64,000 bases of DNA from Jejubacter sp036620675. Lineage in GTDB: Bacteria > Pseudomonadota > Gammaproteobacteria > Enterobacterales > Enterobacteriaceae. The notes beneath the pieces were generated by a model that was given only the letters and a program-made list of their open reading frames with translations, was not told the origin of the DNA and did no database searches. The translations under genes and the position numbers were made by a program. This document shows, one piece after another, positions 53,466 to 61,648 of this stretch. The stretch is from the NCBI GenBank assembly GCA_036620675.1, contig JAZHEE010000018.1; one strand, written 5' to 3'. The number at the start of each line of letters is the position of its first letter. The stretch's first letter is position 1.

Positions 53466-53564
53466 AAACCACCAGATTAAAAATCCCTAAAAGGCCGCGG
53501 CACCATGTACCACGAAAATTTTAAAGCCTTAAAGAAAATTAACCACATTGCCGATTTTACACCT

Positions 53565-54861
53565 TCACACATCAATTATTTTATTGAAATTTTCCATTGC
53601 TTTTTCATCAATAAATGAACTCACTAACGTCATAATCAAAGCAAAACCTAATATTCCAATCGGAGTCCCCAGAATGATGCTAAAAGCATAAGCAGTAATG
53701 GCTGTCGCCACCATTCCAGCAAAGATACTTTCAACCTTAACAAAAAAGGGACGCCAATCGTTGCTTTTTATCGCTTTTGGTAACTCAACAACAAAAACTT
53801 CATATCCGTTGATAATTTTCCCTGTATGTCCAAACGCCTTACTAAACTTAGCGAGATTTCTCGCTACATTATCACGATTAACAGACTCCAGAGCCTTACT
53901 GATAGCCACTCGGTCTTCAACACTGAATTTTTTATTCAACACATCCTTGTATTTATCAAAAGATTTCAATGCATCATTAATCCCACGGATTTTTTTCCTT
54001 TCGATTCAGCAGCCAGCATCTGTGCTACTTTAGACGAGTATTCTCCGTATTTTTCAAATAACTCTTTGTAAAAATTGGCAGTGAATTTTATCGCATTTTT
54101 CACTGCCTGTTCCTCTCTAATTTTACTTTCCACATCATTCCTTGCATTAATCAGAGTTTTTTCTTTCTCAATAACATCATTAGTTATTACTTTAACACGG
54201 TCAAGATAAGTAATAAGCTGATTTTTCGCTTCAATTTCGACACTAAATTTAGGAGTAACTACTTCATCCCATAAAATGTGAAGCCATCGTCCCGTTGTTG
54301 CTATTGCTAAATCAACATGATCGTATGGTTTATTTATAAATTTTTTCAGCTTATACTTCCTCATAAAATCCTGAAATGTCTTTTCCGTATCCTTAGATTT
54401 TATGTCAACTTCCGACTCCAACTTATTTTTAATGCTATATTATCCTGCAATGAATCTACAGCTGTTTGTAGTACATTCACTGCGGTCGTGATCTCATGGT
54501 GTTTGATGAAATCAGAGTTTTTTAAATTTTCAATGAGGCGATTAGCATCATGCTTTACCAGGTCCGCATTATCTGGATAATCTTTCTTCGCTTTGTTCAG
54601 TATATTATCAATCTTCTTTTGCCCTTCTCTCATGTAATATAAACCTGTAAAGGGGAGTTTTTTAGGGTTATAATCAACGATCCCACCACCGCGTGGAATA
54701 CTACCTACACCAGGCCAGTTCACATAAACAGGATTGGGACTTCTGGGATTACTACCTGGCCACCCGATCTGAGACACGGGTCTCCCGGTAATGGTAATTA
54801 CAACATAGCCATTAGCAGAATACGGAACGCCATCCTTATAGTACGCAATGGAACTCGACAT
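53565..54861 (-). pseudogene. Colicin E1-type pore-forming colicin, two frameshifts
   Basis: The ATG at 54861 (GGAG upstream) starts MSSSIAYYKDGVPYSANGYV, clearly like the colicin E1 N-terminus (AYYKDGVPYDDKGQVIIT). The C-terminal part is an E1-type channel domain: FDKYKDVLNKKFS, NDWRPFFVKVE, then a hydrophobic hairpin with ILGTPIGILGFALIMTLVSS. Two breaks split it: near the A5 run (plus-strand T5 at 54426-54430) and the A7 run (T7 at 53990-53996). One added base in each gives a continuous product of about 432 residues with natural joins (GKKIRGINDALKSF, like E1 GKKIGNVNEALAAF). That is shorter than E1 (522), mostly in the central receptor region. No lysis gene or LexA box is visible. Confidence 0.82.
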
Positions 54862-54915
54862 AATAGACTCCTTGTCATCGATATAGAAAAAATCACACAC
54901 ATGTGATGATTAAAT

Positions 54916-54945
54916 TTCATACAACGCATACCTATTTTTCGTCAA
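54916..54945 (-). promoter_or_regulatory. Putative colicin promoter
   Basis: On the minus strand TTGACG (complement of 54940-54945) and TATGAA (complement of 54916-54921) are 18 bp apart, about 55 bp before the colicin start. I see no CTG-N10-CAG LexA box near it, unlike typical SOS-controlled colicins. Confidence 0.45.
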
Positions 54946-55009
54946 CCCTCTGCGGTTACTTTATCGCCAAAAAAAAGAAAAATGGGACCCACGATCCGAC
55001 TTACGGCGT

Positions 55010-55618
55010 TTATGGCATTGGCGGTTCGGTACGCGCGAAGCTTTCGCGTTCAAAGAGCTTTCCGGCCAGGCGTACCAGCAACGGGCGCTCGGCGCACCAG
55101 CCGGGGGCAATGCGTCGGAAGTTAAGATAGCCGATAGCGCATCCCAGCGCGATGGTGCCCAACCGTGGTGGTTCGCACTCAATTTTCTGCTCGTTGATCT
55201 GCTGTTCGAGCCAGTCCAGCCCGCGCACGATTTTCTGGCGCTGACGAACCAGAAACGCTTCAGATTGCTGCGGCGCCGGGCGCTGACGTTCACGAACCAG
55301 CAGCACTGCAGCATCAAGAACACCGTCGGCCAGGGCTTCAACCTGCCGTTCCCACAGCGCCAGTTTCGGCTCCCGCGGGATCATCGCTGGTGCAATATCC
55401 AGCAGTTCCAGATAACTGGCGATCACTGAAGAGTCGAACCAGACGCCCCCATCATCAGTGACCAGGGTGGGTACTTTGCCCAGCGGATTGTAGTCCGGTA
55501 CCTGCGTTGTCTCCTCCCAGGGGATGTCATTAACAAACTCGAACGCAATGCCCTTTTCCAGCAGAATTACCGAGATCTTGCGAACATAAGGGCTGGTGTA
55601 ACTGCCTATCAGTTTCAT
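55010..55618 (-). CDS. yibF: Glutathione S-transferase-like protein YibF
   Basis: The 202-residue protein has an N-terminal thioredoxin-like GST domain (MKLIGSYTSPYVRKISVILLEKG; SPYVRK is at the catalytic position) with the DDGGVWFDSSVIASYLE glutathione-binding region. An all-helical C-terminal domain follows. It matches E. coli YibF in length and sequence. It binds glutathione, but its substrate is unknown. In E. coli it follows selA directly; here the colicin cassette stands between them. Confidence 0.93.
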   Translation of the reverse strand: MKLIGSYTSPYVRKISVILLEKGIAFEFVNDIPWEETTQVPDYNPLGKVPTLVTDDGGVWFDSSVIASYLELLDIAPAMIPREPKLALWERQVEALADGVLDAAVLLVRERQRPAPQQSEAFLVRQRQKIVRGLDWLEQQINEQKIECEPPRLGTIALGCAIGYLNFRRIAPGWCAERPLLVRLAGKLFERESFARTEPPMP

Positions 55619-56091
55619 AATCGCCGTCCCTCTTTAAGCCGACCACCTATCATTATGGTGTACGACAAAATTAAGAGGCAGGTTATTCCATCGTCGCTAT
55701 CGCGCTTTTGACGAGCCATCGCGTGACATCAGACGATCGCGATCACATAGGGAGAAATTCACAGCCATAAATCGTGATTAACATCACAATAACCAAACAA
55801 AAACGATCCTTATAAATGTGACCAAGTTCACACAAAATGGTGTTTGACGATGATTTTTTCATCGTTGGTATTTTCGCCCCCTCAATTTTTGTGATCACAA
55901 TCACTCAAAAACACCTAAACCCCCCTGATATTAAGTGATCTATATCACAAAAAATTCCGACATCTGGACAGTCTGCCCATTAGGTGCCAGATTTCGCGTC
56001 ATGGACGGAAAGGCCGGCGACCCCGCCGCCTCATGCGGCCTCGAAAAACACCGGGCTGTGCCCTGCTCGACATCACAATAAGGGGTGTAAT
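55619..56091. promoter_or_regulatory. mtlA regulatory region with four CRP sites
   Basis: Four CRP-type sites are visible upstream of mtlA: CGTGATTAACATCACA (55773-55788), TGTGACCAAGTTCACA (55817-55832), TGTGATCACAATCACT (55890-55905) and AGTGATCTATATCACA (55934-55949). Multiple CRP sites are a known feature of the E. coli mtl operon. The region therefore explains catabolite control. MtlR sites were not identified. Confidence 0.85.
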
Positions 56092-57999
56092 ATGTCATCC
56101 GATATCAAGATCAAAGTGCAAAGCTTTGGTCGTTTTCTCAGCAATATGGTCATGCCCAATATCGGGGCGTTTATCGCATGGGGGATAATCACCGCTCTCT
56201 TTATTCCCACGGGATGGTGGCCTAACGAAACGCTGGCGAAGCTGGTAGGCCCTATGATCACCTATCTGCTGCCGCTGCTTATCGGTTATACCGGTGGCCG
56301 TCTGGTGGGCGGCGAGCGCGGCGGCGTGGTGGGTGCGATTACCACAATGGGGGTGATAGCCGGTGCCGATATGCCAATGTTCCTTGGCTCGATGATTGCC
56401 GGCCCGCTGGGCGGCTGGTGCATTAAGAAGTTCGACGCCGCCGTCGACGGCAAGATCAAATCCGGCTTCGAAATGCTGGTTAACAACTTTTCCGCCGGCA
56501 TTATCGGTATGCTGCTGGCGATTCTGGCGTTTCTCGGTATCGGCCCGGCAGTAGAGGTGCTCTCCAGGCTGCTGGCGGCTGGCGTTAACTTTATGGTGGC
56601 GCACGACATGCTGCCGCTGGCCTCTATTTTCGTTGAGCCGGCAAAAATTCTGTTCCTGAATAATGCCATTAACCACGGCATCTTCTCGCCGCTGGGAATT
56701 CAGCAGTCCCAGGAAATGGGTAAATCCCTGTTCTTCCTGATTGAGGCCAACCCAGGGCCGGGGATGGGCGTCCTGCTGGCCTACATGTTCTTCGGTCGCG
56801 GCAGCGCTAAACAGTCCGCAGGCGGTGCGGCCATCATCCACTTCCTGGGCGGTATCCATGAGATCTACTTCCCTTACGTACTGATGAATCCGCGTCTGAT
56901 TATCGCCGTCATCCTGGGCGGTATGACCGGAGTGTTCACGCTAAACCTGCTGGACGGCGGTCTGGTTTCCCCGGCGTCTCCTGGCTCGATTCTGGCGGTG
57001 CTGGCCATGACGCCGAAAGGCGCCTGGTTCGCCAATATCGCCGCTATTGTCGCTGCGATGGCGGTTTCCTTCGTCGTTTCCGCCGTACTGCTGAAAACCA
57101 GCAAGGTGAAAGAAGATGACGATATCGACGCCGCTACCCGCCGTATGCAGGATATGAAAGCCCAGTCCAAAAGCGGTAACGCAACAGCCGCTAACGAGAC
57201 GGGCGACCTGAGCCACGTGCGTAAAATTATCGTGGCCTGCGACGCCGGTATGGGTTCCAGCGCCATGGGCGCCGGGGTGCTGCGTAAGAAAGTTCAGGAT
57301 GCCGGTCTGAGCAATATCTCGGTCACCAACTGCGCCATCAACAGTCTGCCTGGCGATGTGGATCTGGTGATTACCCACCGCGATCTGACCGAACGCGCTA
57401 TGCGCCAGGCGCCGCACGCGCAACACATTTCGCTGACCAACTTCCTGGATAACGCCATGTACAGCGATCTGACCCAGCGTCTTATCGCCGCACAGCGCCA
57501 TACCGAAAACGCAGAGAAGGTGCAGAGTAGCCTGAAAGACAGCTTCGATCAGGACGACAGCCGCCTGTTCAAACTGAGCGAAGGCAATATCTTCCTGGGC
57601 CTGCAAGCCGCCAGTAAAGAAGAGGCGATTCGCTTTGCCGGCGAGCAACTGGTGAAAGGCGGCTATGTCGAGCCGGAGTACGTCGAAGCGATGCTCGAGC
57701 GTGAAAAGCTGACGCCGACCTACCTGGGAGAATCCATCGCCGTACCGCACGGCACCGTGGAAGCCAAAGACCGCGTACTGAAGACCGGCGTTGTTTTCTG
57801 CCAGTATCCGAAAGGCGTGCTGTTCGGCGAAGACGACGATGATGTGGCTCGTCTGGTTATCGGTATTGCCGCCCGCAATAACGAACATATCCAGGTTATC
57901 ACCAGCCTGACTAACGCGCTGGATGATGAGTCGGTTATCGAAAAACTGGCAAACACCACCAGCGTGGACGAAGTCCTGGATCTGCTGGGGGCAAAGTAA
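56092..57999 (+). CDS. mtlA: Mannitol PTS permease EIICBA
   Basis: The 635-residue protein is the complete mannitol transporter. An EIIC membrane domain (about 1-335) contains GGIHEIYFPYVLMNP. The EIIB domain has the phosphorylated Cys in VACDAGMGSSAMGAG (about 384). The EIIA domain (about 490-635) has the phosphorylated His in IAVPHGTVEAKD (about 552). It imports mannitol as mannitol 1-phosphate. The frame is open from 55984, but the ATG at 56092 matches E. coli and has AAGGGG upstream. It is first in mtlADR. Confidence 0.97.
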   Translation: MSSDIKIKVQSFGRFLSNMVMPNIGAFIAWGIITALFIPTGWWPNETLAKLVGPMITYLLPLLIGYTGGRLVGGERGGVVGAITTMGVIAGADMPMFLGSMIAGPLGGWCIKKFDAAVDGKIKSGFEMLVNNFSAGIIGMLLAILAFLGIGPAVEVLSRLLAAGVNFMVAHDMLPLASIFVEPAKILFLNNAINHGIFSPLGIQQSQEMGKSLFFLIEANPGPGMGVLLAYMFFGRGSAKQSAGGAAIIHFLGGIHEIYFPYVLMNPRLIIAVILGGMTGVFTLNLLDGGLVSPASPGSILAVLAMTPKGAWFANIAAIVAAMAVSFVVSAVLLKTSKVKEDDDIDAATRRMQDMKAQSKSGNATAANETGDLSHVRKIIVACDAGMGSSAMGAGVLRKKVQDAGLSNISVTNCAINSLPGDVDLVITHRDLTERAMRQAPHAQHISLTNFLDNAMYSDLTQRLIAAQRHTENAEKVQSSLKDSFDQDDSRLFKLSEGNIFLGLQAASKEEAIRFAGEQLVKGGYVEPEYVEAMLEREKLTPTYLGESIAVPHGTVEAKDRVLKTGVVFCQYPKGVLFGEDDDDVARLVIGIAARNNEHIQVITSLTNALDDESVIEKLANTTSVDEVLDLLGAK

Positions 58000-58000
58000 C

Positions 58001-58036
58001 CTTAATTCCCTCTCCTTTCGGGGAGAGGGAATTAAG
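58001..58036 (+). promoter_or_regulatory. 15-bp perfect stem-loop between mtlA and mtlD
   Basis: CTTAATTCCCTCTCC at 58001-58015 and GGAGAGGGAATTAAG at 58022-58036 are exact inverted copies with a 6-nt loop. There is no T-run after it. It begins two bases after the mtlA stop and probably protects or attenuates the upstream mRNA. Confidence 0.7.
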
Positions 58037-58067
58037 GAAGTCAGTAACATTTAAAAAGGTTCAGACA

Positions 58068-59216
58068 ATGAAAGCATTACACTTTGGTGCAGGTAATATC
58101 GGACGTGGATTCATCGGCAAGCTGCTGGTGGATGCCGGCATTCAACTGACGTTTGCCGACGTTAACCAGACGGTGCTGGACGCCCTGAACGCCCGCCACA
58201 GCTATCAGGTTCAGGTTGTCGGAGAGCAGCAGCAGATCGATACCGTAGCCAACGTGAACGCCGTTAACAGCAGCGGTGAACAGGCTGAAGATTTGATAGC
58301 CCAGGTCGACCTGATTACCACCGCCGTCGGCCCTGTGGTACTGAAGCTTATCGCCCCAACCCTGGCGAAAGGACTGGCTAAGCGCCACGCTACCGGTAAC
58401 GACCAGCCGCTGAATATCATCGCCTGTGAAAACATGGTGCGCGGCACCTCACAGTTGAAAGAACATCTGTTTGACATCCTGGCTCCGGAAGAGCGCGCCT
58501 GGGTGGAAGCCCACGTCGGCTTTGTCGACTCCGCCGTCGACCGCATCGTGCCGCCCTCCGAATCCGCCGACAGCGATCCGCTGGCGGTTACGGTAGAAAC
58601 GTTCAGCGAGTGGATCGTTGATAAAACCCAGTTTAAAGGCACATTACCGGCGATTCCCGGTATGGAGCCGACCGATAATCTGATGGCCTTTGTAGAGCGC
58701 AAGCTGTTTACCCTGAATACCGGCCACGCCATTACCGCATGGCTTGGCCAGCATGCGGGCCACAAAACGATCCGCGACGCGATTCTTGATGAGAAGGTTC
58801 GTACTGTTGTCAAAGGGGCAATGGAAGAGAGCGGCGCAGTGCTGATTAAACGCTACGGCTTCGACCCGGAAAAACATGCCGCTTATATCCAAAAAATTCT
58901 GGGCCGCTTCGAAAATCCGTGGCTGAAGGATGACGTCGAGCGCGTGGGGCGTCAGCCTATCCGTAAACTCAGCGCCGGAGACCGCCTGATCAAGCCGCTA
59001 CTCGGCACTCTGGAATATGGCCTGCCTCACGCCAGCCTGGTTCAGGGCATCGCCGCTGGTCTGCACTACCACAGTCCGGAAGATCCCCAGGCCCAGGAGC
59101 TGGCCCGGTTGCTGGCAGAGAAAGGCCCTGCCGCTACCCTGGCGCAGATTTCCGGCCTTGATGCCACAAGCGCCGTGGTCGCAGAGGTGGTACAGGCCTG
59201 GCAGGCTCAGGCATAA
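58068..59216 (+). CDS. mtlD: Mannitol-1-phosphate 5-dehydrogenase
   Basis: The 382-residue NAD-dependent enzyme oxidises mannitol 1-phosphate to fructose 6-phosphate. The dinucleotide-binding GAGNIGRGFIGK is at 7-18, VGFVDSAVDRIVP near 150, and the catalytic Lys in the ERKLFTLNTGHA segment (about 211-222). Length and sequence match E. coli MtlD. It is separated from mtlA by 68 bp with a strong hairpin, and is followed by mtlR. Confidence 0.97.
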   Translation: MKALHFGAGNIGRGFIGKLLVDAGIQLTFADVNQTVLDALNARHSYQVQVVGEQQQIDTVANVNAVNSSGEQAEDLIAQVDLITTAVGPVVLKLIAPTLAKGLAKRHATGNDQPLNIIACENMVRGTSQLKEHLFDILAPEERAWVEAHVGFVDSAVDRIVPPSESADSDPLAVTVETFSEWIVDKTQFKGTLPAIPGMEPTDNLMAFVERKLFTLNTGHAITAWLGQHAGHKTIRDAILDEKVRTVVKGAMEESGAVLIKRYGFDPEKHAAYIQKILGRFENPWLKDDVERVGRQPIRKLSAGDRLIKPLLGTLEYGLPHASLVQGIAAGLHYHSPEDPQAQELARLLAEKGPAATLAQISGLDATSAVVAEVVQAWQAQA

Positions 59217-59222
59217 TAGCTT

Positions 59223-59241
59223 CCGGGCGCACTGCGCCCGG
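59223..59241 (+). terminator. Hairpin after mtlD
   Basis: CCGGGCG-CACTG-CGCCCGG lies between mtlD and mtlR with a short T-rich tail (GCGTCTTTGTC). It may lower expression of mtlR relative to mtlAD. Confidence 0.6.
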
Positions 59242-59256
59242 CGTCTTTGTCTAACC

Positions 59257-59793
59257 ATGCAGGCTGAAATGGAAGAAACCCAGGTCTTTGAAAACCGCGT
59301 GCTGGAGCGCCTTAATGCCGGCAACAGCGTAAGGAGCCTGCTGATTGCCGCTGTGGAAATGCTGACCGAAGCGGTCGACATGCTGGTACTCCAGGTATTT
59401 CGAAAAGATGATTATGCGGTGAAGTACGCCGTTGAACCACTGCTTGACGGCAACGGCCCGCTGGGCAATATGTCGGTGCGCCTGAAGCTTATCTACGGAC
59501 TCGGCGTGATTGGCCGCGCCGATTACGAAGACTGCGAACTGCTGATGGCGCTACGCGAGGAGCTGAATCACGACGGCACCGAGTACGCCTTCACCGATGA
59601 CGAAATCCTTGGCCCTTTTGGTGAACTACACTGCGTATCGGCGCTACCGCCAGCCCCTCCGCCGCCTGGCGATGACCCGGAACTGGCCGTCATGCAAAAG
59701 CTGCGCTATCAGCAGATCGTGCGCTCCACCATGGTGCTTTCCCTCACTGAGCTGATCGCCCGTATCGGCTTAAAAAAAGCGTTCAGTAAGTAA
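59257..59793 (+). CDS. mtlR: Mannitol operon repressor MtlR
   Basis: The 178-residue all-helical protein matches E. coli MtlR from its MQATMEQTQ position onward (VFRKDDYAVKYAVEPLLDG, EYAFTDDEILGPFGELHCV). E. coli MtlR represses the mtl operon but has no classical DNA-binding motif. The open frame reaches far upstream inside mtlD; the ATG at 59257 is the first sensible start after the mtlD stop. It lacks the 17 extra N-terminal residues annotated in E. coli, which suggests that the shorter form is the conserved one. Confidence 0.93.
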   Translation: MQAEMEETQVFENRVLERLNAGNSVRSLLIAAVEMLTEAVDMLVLQVFRKDDYAVKYAVEPLLDGNGPLGNMSVRLKLIYGLGVIGRADYEDCELLMALREELNHDGTEYAFTDDEILGPFGELHCVSALPPAPPPPGDDPELAVMQKLRYQQIVRSTMVLSLTELIARIGLKKAFSK

Positions 59794-59864
59794 AGGGTTT
59801 TCCCTCTTGCCCCCTGACTGATGTATCCTTGCCGCCCTGTCTGACCACAACTATCCTGAATACC

Positions 59865-60230
59865 ATGCCAAAAGAGATCGAAAAGAACGAAATTAAACGC
59901 CTGAGCGACCGCCTTGATGCCCTGCGCCATCAACAGGCTGGCCTGTCGCTGGTTGAACACGCGGAAAAATACGCCCAGAACGAAAAAGAGATAGTCACGC
60001 TGGAAAGCGAGATCGCGCGACTAAACGCGGTACGTCACCAGAAGCTCAGTAAAGAAGCGCAAAAGCTTATGAAGATGCCCTTTCGCCGCGCCATTACCAA
60101 AAAAGAGCAGGCCGATATGGGGAAGCTGAAAAAGAGCGTTCGCGGCCTTATCGTCGTCCATCCCATGACCGCGCTGGGCCGCGAAATGGAACTAACGGAG
60201 ATGACTGGCTTCGCCCGCACTAAATTTTGA
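59865..60230 (+). CDS. yibL: YibL, ribosome-associated DUF2810 protein
   Basis: The 121-residue, highly charged protein matches E. coli YibL (120 residues). It has a coiled-coil-like N-terminal half (residues about 3-60) and the conserved LSKEAQKLMKMPFRRAITKKEQADM and GKLKKSVRGLIVVHPMTALG blocks (given in part). E. coli YibL is found with ribosomal subunits, but its role is unknown. The ATG at 59865 is chosen by similarity. It ends only 7 bp from the convergent yiiM gene, which is far away in E. coli. Confidence 0.9.
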   Translation: MPKEIEKNEIKRLSDRLDALRHQQAGLSLVEHAEKYAQNEKEIVTLESEIARLNAVRHQKLSKEAQKLMKMPFRRAITKKEQADMGKLKKSVRGLIVVHPMTALGREMELTEMTGFARTKF

Positions 60231-60237
60231 GTGGCCG

Positions 60238-60912
60238 CTAGCGCCCAAACAGCCGCAGTGAAAAATCTTCAATCTCGCCGGTACTCCGGCGATGCTGCAA
60301 CATATGCGTCCAGCTGGCGGATAACCCTGCGGCGCTCAACAGGCGATGATACTGCTCATCGTCGAAAGGCTGATGCCATGCGATAACCCCCGCCTCATGC
60401 ACACTGACGTCGCTCAGCCGCGATGCCAGTTCCAGCGGCGCATCGGTGCTCACCGCACCCGGCGCAACCACCCGATACAGCCAGCCGGTTTTCCCGTTTT
60501 GCTGCATCAGTTGCGACAAATCCTCAATTCCAAAATGGAAGTTGAGTTTAAAGCAGGGGGAACGCGGCTGAGTAACCTGAATCAATGCCTCGCCCCAGCG
60601 CCATATATCGCCGATAAAGACGGTGTGTTCCGTTAATCCATGAGTCGAGAGGTTTTCACTAAAGCCTGGCGCGCTAAAGCTTTCAGCCTGTTCGGGAAAG
60701 GCCAGCGCCCACTCTTCGTAATGCTCTCTGGGATAGTGACACAGCGCGCGATCCGGGCCGCCATGATATTTTTGCTCCGCCTGACAATCGCCGGAAAGCC
60801 CCGTCGGCGTTAGCGTCAGCTCGCCATCAACCTGATATTTTTCGATAGCGCTGGGGCGCCCGCCCGGATAGTCGCGAACCTTTCCTGTATAGACCTGTAC
60901 CGGATAATGCAT
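60238..60912 (-). CDS. yiiM: MOSC-domain protein YiiM (6-N-hydroxylaminopurine resistance)
   Basis: The 224-residue protein has the same length as E. coli YiiM. It has a MOSC domain with GLSGDCQAEQKYHGGPDRAL (about 43-62) and the cysteine for the molybdenum cofactor in QPRSPCFKLN (about 122). It is involved in molybdenum-dependent detoxification of N-hydroxylated bases. The ATG at 60912 follows GAGGG and starts the E. coli-like MHYPVQVYTGK. In E. coli kdgT separates it from sodA; here a short double-glycine leader peptide gene does. Confidence 0.93.
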   Translation of the reverse strand: MHYPVQVYTGKVRDYPGGRPSAIEKYQVDGELTLTPTGLSGDCQAEQKYHGGPDRALCHYPREHYEEWALAFPEQAESFSAPGFSENLSTHGLTEHTVFIGDIWRWGEALIQVTQPRSPCFKLNFHFGIEDLSQLMQQNGKTGWLYRVVAPGAVSTDAPLELASRLSDVSVHEAGVIAWHQPFDDEQYHRLLSAAGLSASWTHMLQHRRSTGEIEDFSLRLFGR

Positions 60913-61054
60913 CCTCTCTCCCTCATCTGAATACATAGCTGTTATCTGAAGTATGAAGGGTATAAAAAAGGGATGCGATGAACCAGCGGAAACGGCGGGT
61001 TAAGGTGGGATGGGCGTCCTCCTGCTCCCTGCGGAGGACGCGCCTGAATAACGC

Positions 61055-61297
61055 TTACTTCGAAGAGGAACCGAAAAGTCCGCCCAGTACACCCTTCAGA
61101 ATGCCGCTCACGGTATCGCCTACGGTTCCCGCAGCCTCACCCGCAGTGTCACCAACACCATTAAGCACTTTATCTGCCAGTTTCGCTACGCTCACCACAG
61201 TGCTCAAAACGGAACCACCTGAAACATCGTCCAGCATCTCGTCCGACAGTTCGATCATGTTTGCTTCCGCTTGTACACCTGCTTTACCTGTCATCAT
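61055..61297 (-). CDS. Double-glycine leader peptide, microcin/bacteriocin-like precursor
   Basis: This encodes 80 residues from the ATG at 61297 (GAGGAA upstream) or 85 from the ATG at 61312. A leader with hydrophobic and acidic residues ends in a classic processing site, IELSDEMLDDVSGG. The 52-residue remainder is Gly/Ala/Val-rich and cysteine-free (SVLSTVVSVAKLADKVL..., ending GLFGSSSK), with two amphipathic-looking stretches. Such leaders are cut by C39 peptidase-containing ABC exporters, so the product may be a class II microcin or a related secreted peptide. No exporter or immunity gene is adjacent. Neighbours are yiiM and sodA. It could also be a signalling peptide. Confidence 0.7.
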   Translation of the reverse strand: MMTGKAGVQAEANMIELSDEMLDDVSGGSVLSTVVSVAKLADKVLNGVGDTAGEAAGTVGDTVSGILKGVLGGLFGSSSK

Positions 61298-61312
61298 AGT
61301 TTCCTCACTCAT

Positions 61313-61600
61313 TGTCAGTGTTTACATAATGGTTCAGACCGTGATGTCACCATAACTGCCCCTGCATCCTTTCACCCTCCTGGCTGAGCTGTCATTTCTG
61401 TGACGAGTTAAATCCTGGCACAAATATTAGAAATTTGAATGTTTTTAGGATTAATTTCATTAAAAATACGTTAACCATACGCTAATTGTGAGTAAGATAC
61501 GTCAAAAACCACAAAATCAATAGATAATAGATAAGAACAAATTAACTATTTATCCCAAACGAACTTTGCCGATTTTGCAGAGATACTTCGGGAATAGACC
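61313..61600. other. AT-rich region upstream of the peptide gene
   Basis: Between the peptide gene and the sodA terminator the sequence is AT-rich, with no further gene. It should contain the peptide gene's promoter on the minus strand. kdgT, which lies here in E. coli, is absent. Confidence 0.5.
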
Positions 61601-61628
61601 AAAAAAAAGCGAGCCCGAAGGCCCGCTT
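61601..61628 (-). terminator. sodA terminator
   Basis: On the minus strand AAGCGGGCC-TTCG-GGCTCGCTT is followed by a run of T (plus-strand A8 from 61601). It lies about 20 bp after the sodA stop. Confidence 0.9.
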
Positions 61629-61648
61629 GTTGGTCTTAAGAGACGCGA

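Noticed and set aside
54862..55009. SOS (LexA) control of the colicin gene
   Set aside because: No CTG-N10-CAG box is visible in the upstream region; only a sigma-70-like promoter can be proposed.
56941..58050. 369-codon open frame opposite mtlA
   Set aside because: It is antisense to the EIIB/EIIA part of mtlA, rich in His and Gln, and shows no domain.
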